Under the pieces are notes generated by a model. That model worked only from the letters and a program-made list of their open reading frames with translations, did not search any database and was not told the DNA's origin. A program made the position numbers and the translations under genes. This document shows, in pieces, positions 1 through 4,112 of a stretch of 5,857 nt of DNA. Origin of the DNA: Synergistaceae bacterium (lineage in GTDB: Bacteria > Synergistota > Synergistia > Synergistales > Aminobacteriaceae); the NCBI GenBank assembly GCA_017475805.1, contig JAFVEW010000293.1, positions 1 to 5,857 on the forward strand. Direction: 5' to 3'. Numbering within the stretch: position 1 is the first letter of the stretch; the number at the start of each line of letters is the position of its first letter.

Positions 1-86
1 TTCGCAACCTGTTCAACTACTGGGTGGCATGGGCTTTCACGGATTTTCCCCGTCGGGTCGTAAAAAACATCGCCGTCGTGCTTGTG

Positions 87-488
87 TTAGTACTGCTTCC
101 ATGAATTTGCCATGTCTTCGTAACCGTTGCCCGTTAATTCATGCAAAACTTCGGATAAATTTCCCGTCCTGCCCTCGTTTCTTGCTCTGTAAACAACGTG
201 GGTTATCGCGCCGATTAACAAAGACCGCGCCGTCTGTTCCCAATGCCCGTCAACGCCCTTGCCGTCGGGGTCAACTAAGAGTGTCGCAACGTTCATGACA
301 TCGCCTGTTTCGTAAACCGTTCCGATTCGGATTTCTGCGAGAGGATTGTAACGTGCGCTCCGTCCCTCGATTGCGTCAGTCGGATCCCAGCGCAAAACCT
401 TATGCCCGTTCTGATGCCGCCAGCCCGAAGTTAAAGCCCAGTTCTCGCCCTTGATGTCGAGTACGACTACGGAATGTTCCCACGACAT
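87..488 (-). CDS. traG: Coupling protein fragment: central NTPase-domain piece of TraG/VirD4
   Basis: This is the longest open piece (133 codons) of the broken coupling protein. It reads MSWEHSVVVLDIKGENWALT, then a GWRHQNGHKVLRWDP segment, 'ARYNPLAEIRIGTVYETGDV' and 'ATLLVDPDGKG', ending 'HVVYRARNEGRTGNLSEV' ... 'SWKQY'. The order and spacing fit the part of RP4 TraG just after the Walker A motif (SWAHSAVITDLKGELWALTAGW, RYNPL-like, VGDVQN, LIVDPDGKG). The Walker A motif, expected about 20 residues upstream, is missing: the preceding sequence is the second membrane segment in a different frame (junction near 489). Walker B lies beyond the window. ATG 488 has AGGA 8 bases upstream, but I regard this as fortuitous. 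Confidence 0.82.
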   Translation of the reverse strand: MSWEHSVVVLDIKGENWALTSGWRHQNGHKVLRWDPTDAIEGRSARYNPLAEIRIGTVYETGDVMNVATLLVDPDGKGVDGHWEQTARSLLIGAITHVVYRARNEGRTGNLSEVLHELTGNGYEDMANSWKQY

Positions 489-489
489 T

Positions 490-585
490 CGCCGCGTCCT
501 GTTTAACGTTGCGGTTTCGGATAGTTACCGCGATTAAAGCCACTCCGATAAAAGCACAGCCGCCCATAAAGTCAAAGCACTTAAT
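490..585 (-). pseudogene. traG: Coupling protein remnant: second transmembrane segment
   Basis: The frame opening after a TAA reads IKCFDFMGGCAFIGVALIAV, then TIRNRNVKQDAAN. The hydrophobic run followed by a basic cytoplasmic stretch fits the second membrane helix of TraG-type coupling proteins, which in the family leads to a 'GSARWA'-type motif and then the P-loop. Here coding homology changes frame at about 489, so roughly 90 residues are lost. The match is by position and character, not by strong residue identity. Confidence 0.5.
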
Positions 586-642
586 TTATGTTAAAATTTT
601 CGCGTAGAAATTTCTCGGTGAAAATTCGCTGAAAAGTTTATT

Positions 643-666
643 TTTGGTCACTACTTTGGTCACTAC
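643..666. repeat. Perfect 12-bp tandem repeat, two units
   Basis: TTTGGTCACTAC occurs twice head to tail (643-654 and 655-666). On the minus strand it reads GTAGTGACCAAA twice and begins at the stop codon of the short frame described at 663-701. It could be a slippage duplication or a pair of protein-binding half-sites. Confidence 0.7.
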
Positions 667-701
667 AAAAAGTTTAAAATTTTCTTCTCGTCATCGCGAT
701 T
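662..701 (-). repeat. Copy C of a short coding-like repeat (partner at 1570-1609)
   Basis: This is 40 bp aligned without gaps to 1570-1609, with about 30 identities by eye. In the same relative frame, copy C reads NRDDEKKILNFL-stop and the partner reads NRHEQRKILRFL-stop; most differences are conservative (D/E, E/Q, K/R). The frame here has no ATG start upstream (TAA precedes it by about 11 codons), so it would be a remnant. Confidence 0.45.
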
Positions 702-971
702 CACAGATTTGATTTTAAAATTAAAAAAACGATTTTAAATTTTAAATTTATTTCTCGCAGAGCCGTAGAGTTTTATTACAAAAAATAAGTTCTTTTACTA
801 TAACTCAGAATTTCATTCGGGAGTCTGTTTTGTCCGACGTTCCAAGCAAAATATTGAGTTCCAGCAACGAACGACAGAAAAATTAAAATCAGCCCTATGA
901 CCGCAGGAGCTTTTGAAATTTTCTGCTTCGAGGCTTTGCGGAATGAATAACTTTAATCGTAGTTTTCATGC

Positions 972-1163
972 TTATCTGTCCTCACTCTGACTGCGGCTTC
1001 GGCTGTGATGCTGTTCCCGTTCAATGGCTTTAACAGCTTGAGCTTTTTCCTGTCCTGACTGCCATTTCAGGTCTAATTTTTCGCCTGGCTGACCAGTTGC
1101 AGGGGCTTTGAGTTCAAGGCGTTTCAGCTCGTAAATAAAAAGGCTTCGACCTTTGATAAGCAT
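972..1163 (-). CDS. C-terminal fragment with KfrB-like domain, probably from a relaxase- or primase-type conjugation protein
   Basis: The frame is open from 1259 (after TAA 1260-1262) to TAA 972-974, about 95 residues. The ATG at 1163 has AAAGGA 7 bases upstream and could be used, but coding continues upstream in the same frame (SGTYISKNKIVRQGQFPNLKGAEVISRTKDT, here split: SGTYISKNKIV / RQGQFPNLKG / AEVISRTKDT), so this looks like the tail of a longer gene. The pattern KG-EV-...-GRSLF-YELKRLEL-P-GQ- matches the helicase tail (YKGEI, KRSLFAHRLEKLE, P-VGE) and ends in a similar Ser/Arg run 'SRSRSQSEDR'. KfrB-like domains are known at the ends of several plasmid and ICE proteins. The parent protein's identity is inference. 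The TraG-like start codon follows 2 bases after the stop, indicating an original operon. Confidence 0.55.
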   Translation of the reverse strand: MLIKGRSLFIYELKRLELKAPATGQPGEKLDLKWQSGQEKAQAVKAIEREQHHSRSRSQSEDR

Positions 1164-1269
1164 TAACGTGTCCTTTGTTCTCGAAATTACCTCTGCGCCT
1201 TTGAGATTCGGAAATTGCCCCTGACGGACGATTTTATTTTTCGAGATGTACGTTCCAGATTATCCGATC

Positions 1270-1410
1270 TGCTTCAACTTTTATCGCCTTAGCATATGTA
1301 TTGTATTTTTCCTTTCAGAAGCAATTAACTAAGGTTTTAACTGCTTCGTCTGAGTATTGACAAGTTGCTTCTTTGCCCGCTCTCTGGTACAATGTGTCAA
1401 TAAACTTACT
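1270..1410 (-). repeat. Dispersed repeat, copy A, with predicted pseudoknot fold
   Basis: This is homologous to copy B (3838-3989). On the minus strand stem 1 is GAAGCAGTT (1347-1339) with AATTGCTTC (1326-1318). Loop CCTTAG (1334-1329) pairs with CTAAGG (1292-1287), making an H-type pseudoknot with a 4-base loop 1 and an A-rich loop 3 of about 25 bases. Compared with copy B one stem pair changes from T-A to A-T on both sides, which is a compensatory change. The element ends within about 10-30 bp of where the next coding fragment opens (1259). An alternative reading is a coding 3' end: both copies have an open frame ending DEAV...TLV(N/Y)CF-stop. Confidence 0.6.
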
Positions 1411-1411
1411 A

Positions 1412-1435
1412 TACCTTGACAAAAATAACAAGGTA
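1412..1435. repeat. Inverted repeat (7-bp stem, 10-base loop) next to copy A
   Basis: TACCTTG (1412-1418) and CAAGGTA (1429-1435) flank a 10-base AT-rich loop. There is no T-tract, so it is not a typical terminator. It sits at the upstream edge of copy A, where copy B has the GTAAATT-N7-AATTTAC palindrome, so it may be a border structure of the element. Confidence 0.45.
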
Positions 1436-1486
1436 CAATAAAATATTTTATAAATATTCCGCCGCCGTTAATGTGTTTGAATCGGC

Positions 1487-1500
1487 TTTGAAATTTCAAA
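1487..1500. promoter_or_regulatory. Perfect 14-bp palindrome at the transcription start, operator-like
   Basis: TTTGAAATTTCAAA is fully self-complementary and covers the expected +1 of the promoter at 1505-1534. GTTTGAA here can alternatively pair with TTCAAAC about 13 bases downstream, giving a hairpin at the RNA 5' end. Position over the start site favours a repressor site. The regulator is not in the window. Confidence 0.5.
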
Positions 1501-1504
1501 CATA

Positions 1505-1534
1505 ATTATAGACGGGATATATTTTTTTTGTCAA
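1505..1534 (-). promoter_or_regulatory. Consensus sigma70-type promoter in the spacer upstream of copy A
   Basis: TTGACA (1534-1529) and TATAAT (1510-1505) are both perfect consensus with an 18-base spacer. The expected start near 1498 gives a leader of over 200 nt, passing through a hairpin (1412-1435) and copy A before reaching the fragment at 972-1259 and the coupling-protein region. It is the best promoter in the window. Confidence 0.72.
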
Positions 1535-1569
1535 GATTTATATTTATCGTAAAAAATCTCAGTTTTATT

Positions 1570-1609
1570 ACTACAAAAATCTTAAAATTTTTCGTTGTTC
1601 ATGCCGATT
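1570..1609 (-). repeat. Copy D of the short coding-like repeat, forming the end of the 42-codon gene
   Basis: This is the partner of 662-701. It supplies the last 12 codons and TAG of the small gene at 1571-1699. Both copies lie at the upstream (minus-strand) side of an AT-rich spacer that interrupts a conjugation gene, so they may mark one border of an inserted element. Confidence 0.42.
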
Positions 1610-1699
1610 TTTATTTCCTTTTGCTTGAGATTTTAATTTCTCGAAAATTTTTCTGTGTTCTTCGTGAATAAAATTAAATTTTTTATTGCTATCTGCCAT
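1571..1699 (-). CDS. Small protein of 42 residues, unknown function; possibly the start of an interrupted gene
   Basis: ATG at 1699-1697 is preceded by a full AAGGAG (1712-1707) with a 7-base spacer, and lies 17 bases after the helicase stop, so it would be co-translated with it. The product begins MADSNKKFNFIHEEHRK and ends 'NRHEQRKILRFL' with TAG. It is basic and probably helical, with no signal peptide or membrane segment. I do not recognise the family. The strong start suggests a genuine gene beginning. The abrupt end lies where an AT-rich spacer starts, and its last codons resemble a second copy at 663-701, so the C-terminus may come from the spacer rather than the original gene. The original C-terminal part could then be the fragment at 972-1259. 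Confidence 0.6.
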   Translation of the reverse strand: MADSNKKFNFIHEEHRKIFEKLKSQAKGNKNRHEQRKILRFL

Positions 1700-1706
1700 T
1701 TTTCTG

Positions 1707-1712
1707 CTCCTT
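1707..1712 (-). promoter_or_regulatory. Strong ribosome binding site of the 42-codon gene
   Basis: AAGGAG lies 7 bases upstream of ATG 1699. It is the clearest Shine-Dalgarno sequence in the window and is the main reason to accept this short reading frame. Confidence 0.75.
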
Positions 1713-1716
1713 AAAA

Positions 1717-3789
1717 TTATTTTCTGCAACGACTGCGAGTCCGTGTTTCCTGCGTGGTCATGACGGCTTTGTGGGAATCGTCCGAAAAAGAAATTTTTAG
1801 ATTTTCTCCGACTTCGGGAATCCGTTCTAATTTTTCAAGCCTGTGAGCAAAAAGACTGCGCTTGCCGCTTAACTGGACGCAGTATCCTTTTTCTTTGTCA
1901 ACGTAACGGATTTCGCCTTTATATTCCTGCCCGTCAGTACGGGGATTCGGATAAACGTAAACATCGCCGTCAATCAGCTTCAAGTCACGAATCATCTGCG
2001 AGGTTATTTGAGTTTTTTCTTCGGGGATTCCGTAAGCGGCTTTGATTTCGGGAGGATTTTCAACTTTCGGAGCTTCAACGGTCGGAGGCGTTTCCTGAAC
2101 TGGCGAATTATTCTCCTGCATTGTCAGTTCAGTATTCAGCTTGGCAAGCCGGGCGGATTTTTCCTTTAATTCTTCCGCATACGGGAAGCCTTTTTGCAAT
2201 TCTTCCTCAGTCGCTTTAACCTGACCGTGATAATTTTCAAGCTGTCCGCGTGTTTCTTCGAGTTTTTTCGGAATTTCGTTTATGGCGTTTTCGATTCGAG
2301 TTAAGTTGCCGAGTACGCTCGTTCCGAGTTCGATGTTGTGGTCGGTTGCGCCCTCAAGATTCAAAAACATTTTCCCGAACGACCGATCCATGTAAACGCT
2401 CATCTTGAAACCACGATATTCGCCGATTGTCCCGTGATTCTGTCCCAACGTCTGAGCCGCCGCCAAAAGAGCCTCGCCAGCTTCCTGTTTTTGGGGCTTG
2501 CCCTCGCCATCGAGTCCGAACGAACGTCCCATAACTTTCATCTGAAAATCAGAGTCCTTAGTTTTCAGAGAAGTTTCAACGTCCTGCTCCAAAAGTTTAA
2601 TTTTTTTCTCCGTGTTTGAAATTGCCAGCGGCAGAGATTTATTTAACTTGTCCTGCAAGGCATAACGCTGGTCTTTGAAACTCGCTTCGAGGACTTTCAG
2701 CTTATTTACGTCAATATCAAGTTCCATTTTCTCTTTAATTCGGGTGTCGCCAATGCAGAGGGCTTTTACTTCGGCGTAACTCAGAACAGATTCGTCAACG
2801 TCCTCACAGCTCCGCAAGGGCGTTTTGCTTGTCATTACCTGACTTATGAATTTCTGTTTATTTTCGACCGTCTGATATAAATAAGCGTCAAACGTGCTTT
2901 CAGTTACGTATCGGAAAATGTTGACTTCGGGATTTTTGTTGCCCTGACGGATTATTCGTCCAGCCCTTTGTTCGAGGTCGGCTGGTCGCCACGGGCAGTC
3001 TAAATCATGAAGCGCGATTAACCTGTCCTGAACGTTTGTTCCTGCTCCCATTTTTTGAGTAGAACCCATGAGGACTCGGACTTCGCCGTTTCTGACTTTG
3101 GCAAATAATTCATCTTTTTTCTTTTCAGAATCAGCGTCATGAATAAAAGCGATTTCGTTTTCGGGGATTCCGTCAGCAATCAATTTATTTTTTATGTCAT
3201 CGTAAACGTTAAAGCCCTTATCCTTGCCGGGAGTTGAAAAATCGCAGAAAACTAACTGCGTCAGCTTGTCTTTTTTCGTGTCGTTCCAAATTTGAAAAAT
3301 ATTTTTAACGCACGTGTTGACTTTGCTGTCCGGGTCGTCGGGCAATAACGGATTTATGAGCCTTTGGTCAAGCCCGATTTTTCGTCCGTCCGAAGTTATT
3401 TTCAGCATATTGTCAACGTTCGGTTCGACCTGACGGGTGTGGACTTTGCTTGCACGTTCGGAAAGTCCTGCGACAAGCTGTTTCTGTTCCTCAGTCGGCT
3501 TCACCGAAACAACATGAAAATTCGCTTTCGATCGAGGCAAATTAAGCATATCAGCAGTTTTTATATCCGCGACTTCCTTAAAAGTTTTCATGAGTTCGGG
3601 AAGATTGAAAAATTTTGAAAATCTCGTCTCCGCCCTGAATCCCGTTTCCTCGGGAGCTAACTCTAACGCCGTTGTCGTTTCGCCGAAAGTCGAAGCCCAT
3701 GCGTCAAAATTTTGAAGCCCCAACGACTGCAATTTTCCCATTTGAAGATAGAGTTGCATGGTGTAAAGTTCGGTCATGGAGTTGCTCAC
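1717..3789 (-). CDS. SNF2-type helicase, C-terminal part (motifs III-VI, KfrB-like tail); 5'-truncated fragment of the same gene
   Basis: The frame is open to 3810, where it reads IFATGTPVSNSM directly after an in-frame TAA (3811-3813). The GTG at 3789 is the valine of motif III 'TGTPVSNS' and has no good ribosome binding site, so it is probably not a true start. Counting from that GTG, motif IV 'LVFCDFSTP' is near residue 180, motif V 'GSTQKMGAGTNVQD' near 242-255 and motif VI 'QRAGRIIRQG' at 274-283. The second RecA-like lobe is thus complete, with both arginines of motif VI. A charged, probably coiled-coil stretch covers about 350-410 and 495-555, then a proline-rich linker (563-580). A KfrB-like beta domain (about 619-676, 'YKGEIRYVDKEKGYCVQL', 'RSLFAHRLEKLE') precedes an Arg-rich end 'TRTRSRCRK'. 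No frameshift interrupts 690 codons, so decay is recent or the fragment is selected. A 42-codon gene follows 17 bases after the stop. Confidence 0.88.
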   Translation of the reverse strand: MSNSMTELYTMQLYLQMGKLQSLGLQNFDAWASTFGETTTALELAPEETGFRAETRFSKFFNLPELMKTFKEVADIKTADMLNLPRSKANFHVVSVKPTEEQKQLVAGLSERASKVHTRQVEPNVDNMLKITSDGRKIGLDQRLINPLLPDDPDSKVNTCVKNIFQIWNDTKKDKLTQLVFCDFSTPGKDKGFNVYDDIKNKLIADGIPENEIAFIHDADSEKKKDELFAKVRNGEVRVLMGSTQKMGAGTNVQDRLIALHDLDCPWRPADLEQRAGRIIRQGNKNPEVNIFRYVTESTFDAYLYQTVENKQKFISQVMTSKTPLRSCEDVDESVLSYAEVKALCIGDTRIKEKMELDIDVNKLKVLEASFKDQRYALQDKLNKSLPLAISNTEKKIKLLEQDVETSLKTKDSDFQMKVMGRSFGLDGEGKPQKQEAGEALLAAAQTLGQNHGTIGEYRGFKMSVYMDRSFGKMFLNLEGATDHNIELGTSVLGNLTRIENAINEIPKKLEETRGQLENYHGQVKATEEELQKGFPYAEELKEKSARLAKLNTELTMQENNSPVQETPPTVEAPKVENPPEIKAAYGIPEEKTQITSQMIRDLKLIDGDVYVYPNPRTDGQEYKGEIRYVDKEKGYCVQLSGKRSLFAHRLEKLERIPEVGENLKISFSDDSHKAVMTTQETRTRSRCRK

Positions 3790-3837
3790 GGGAGTTCCAG
3801 TCGCGAAAATTTATTTTTATGTCCGAGCTTTAGTTGT

Positions 3838-3989
3838 CCTTCTCACTTTTTCGCCTTAGTTTACCTTAGTTATGATTGTCCTTTCAGAAGCAATATACTA
3901 AGGTTTGCTTACGCCATCGCGCTACTGCTTCATCGAAAATAACGAATTTTTTTCGCTCTTTCTCTGGGTAAATTATTTGTCAATTTACT
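3838..3989 (-). repeat. Dispersed repeat, copy B, with predicted pseudoknot fold
   Basis: This is homologous to copy A at 1270-1410. Shared blocks on the minus strand are AGTAA..TTGACA..TACC..AGAG, then GA(C/T)GAAGCAGT, ACCTTAGT, ATTGCTTCTGAAAGGA and CTAAGGCGA.AAAAGT. Stem 1 is GAAGCAGTA (3931-3923) with TATTGCTTC (3895-3887). Within its loop CCTTAG (3903-3898) can pair with CTAAGG downstream, at 3869-3864 or 3859-3854. That makes an H-type pseudoknot, with a choice of two 3' partners in this copy. Stem 1 includes a G-U pair that works only in minus-strand RNA. Copy B carries about 15 extra bases in loop 1 compared with copy A. It ends about 30 bp before the helicase frame resumes. Confidence 0.6.
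3966..3988. repeat. Palindromic direct repeat, copy 1 of 2
   Basis: The core is GTAAATT-N7-AATTTAC, a perfect 7-bp inverted repeat with loop ATTTGTC (3968-3988). A second copy lies exactly 90 bp away at 4056-4078, matching at 22 of 23 positions from the leading GG onward. The paired, symmetric form suggests a dimeric repressor or recombinase site, though an internal duplication would look the same. No regulator gene is visible in the window. Confidence 0.65.
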
Positions 3990-4044
3990 AGCCATTCTAC
4001 TAACAATAAATTAAAAAAGGATGAACGACTAAAATAATAATGTT

Positions 4045-4073
4045 ATAATAATAAAGGTTAAATTATTTGTCAA
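4045..4073 (-). promoter_or_regulatory. Predicted sigma70-type promoter reading into copy B and the helicase C-terminal part
   Basis: On the minus strand TTGACA (4073-4068) is followed after 17 bases by TATTAT (4050-4045). Overlapping it on the plus strand is an extended -10, TGTTATAAT (4041-4049), which could start a short plus-strand RNA of about 55 nt running into the terminator at 4079-4111. The region is AT-rich, so chance matches are possible. The consensus -35 box with an ideal spacer makes the minus-strand call reasonable. Confidence 0.5.
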
Positions 4074-4078
4074 TTTAC
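4056..4078. repeat. Palindromic direct repeat, copy 2 of 2, overlapping a promoter -35 box
   Basis: This is identical to 3966-3988 except at 4058 (T for G). On the minus strand it contains the TTGACA used as the -35 box of the promoter at 4045-4073, and it abuts the terminator on its other side. A protein bound here would block that promoter. Confidence 0.6.
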
Positions 4079-4111
4079 AAAAATGCTCTGCCTTGAGGCG
4101 GAGTATTTTTT
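4079..4111 (+). terminator. Rho-independent terminator, usable in both directions, better on the plus strand
   Basis: Read on the plus strand, ATGCTCTGCC pairs with GGCGGAGTAT around a TTGA loop (4093-4096). All ten pairs form, two of them as G-U wobbles (4085/4104 and 4089/4100), followed by T6 at 4106-4111 and preceded by A5. On the minus strand the two wobbles become A-C mismatches, so the hairpin is weaker, although a T5 run follows it. The wobble pattern suggests the RNA maintained by selection is the plus-strand one, yet no plus-strand gene precedes it. On the minus strand it lies just after the TAG of the helicase N-terminal part and could stop that transcript. Confidence 0.7.
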
Positions 4112-4112
4112 A

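Larger units (their letters stand above)
586..775. other. AT-rich block interrupting the coupling protein
   Basis: Between the two membrane-segment remnants lie about 190 bp of very AT-rich sequence with no credible gene. It contains a perfect 12-bp tandem duplication (643-666), a 40-bp segment similar to 1570-1609, and two copies of GATTTTAAA (711 and 731). I found no copy of the pseudoknot repeat here. Confidence 0.6.
1..969 (-). pseudogene. traG: Type IV coupling protein (TraG/VirD4 family), broken gene, 3' end outside window
   Basis: Coupling proteins are hexameric inner-membrane ATPases that bring the relaxase-DNA complex to the type IV secretion channel. The original start is probably ATG 969 (MKTTIKVIHSAKP), with GAGGA upstream and 2 bases after the previous stop. 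About 30 bases later the frame must shift (near 925-940) to read 'KASKQKISKAPAVIGLILIFL' minus its last residue and 'FVAGTQYFAWNVG', the first membrane segment, as in RP4 TraG (recalled from memory: KASKT...TQYFA). That frame ends at 776-778. After an AT-rich block the second membrane segment appears at 490-585, then the NTPase domain at 488-87 without the P-loop. An in-frame TAA at 87-89 is followed in the same frame by 'HKHDGDVFYDPTGKIRES' and 'HPVVEQVA', which match the family. Frameshift, insertion, deletion and nonsense change make a pseudogene very likely. Confidence 0.8.

Noticed and set aside
29..298. Plus-strand open frame of 89 codons
   Set aside because: It lies antisense to the coupling protein, whose residues match a known family; the plus-strand product is Arg/Cys-rich with no recognisable domain.
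1270..1410. Group I or group II intron, or integron attC site
   Set aside because: No domain V-like hairpin, no P7-type core and no attC core pair are visible, and coding sequence is missing at the breaks, so splicing would not restore the genes.
1416..1444. Plus-strand TTGACA-N17-TAAAAT promoter
   Set aside because: The match is good, but no plus-strand gene or terminator follows and the TTGACA is part of an inverted repeat in AT-rich DNA; chance is likely.
1318..3895. Readthrough or recoding of TGA after 'TLVNCF' and 'TLVYCF'
   Set aside because: In copy B another in-frame TAA follows within a few codons, and neither frame joins the downstream gene fragment.
2338..3942. Several plus-strand frames of 76-93 codons (2338-2619, 3364-3618, 3712-3942)
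   Set aside because: They are shadows of the helicase on the opposite strand or, for the last, run into the spacer; no ribosome binding site or family signature is seen.
3966..4078. CRISPR-like pair of repeats with a 67-bp spacer
   Set aside because: There are only two repeats, an over-long spacer and no cas genes; the palindromic repeats fit operator sites or a duplication better.
4093..4100. Promoterless plus-strand mini-frame (ATG AAC GAC TAA near 4021) with AAAAAAGG upstream
   Set aside because: It has only three codons and its spacing to the purine run is too short for a ribosome binding site.
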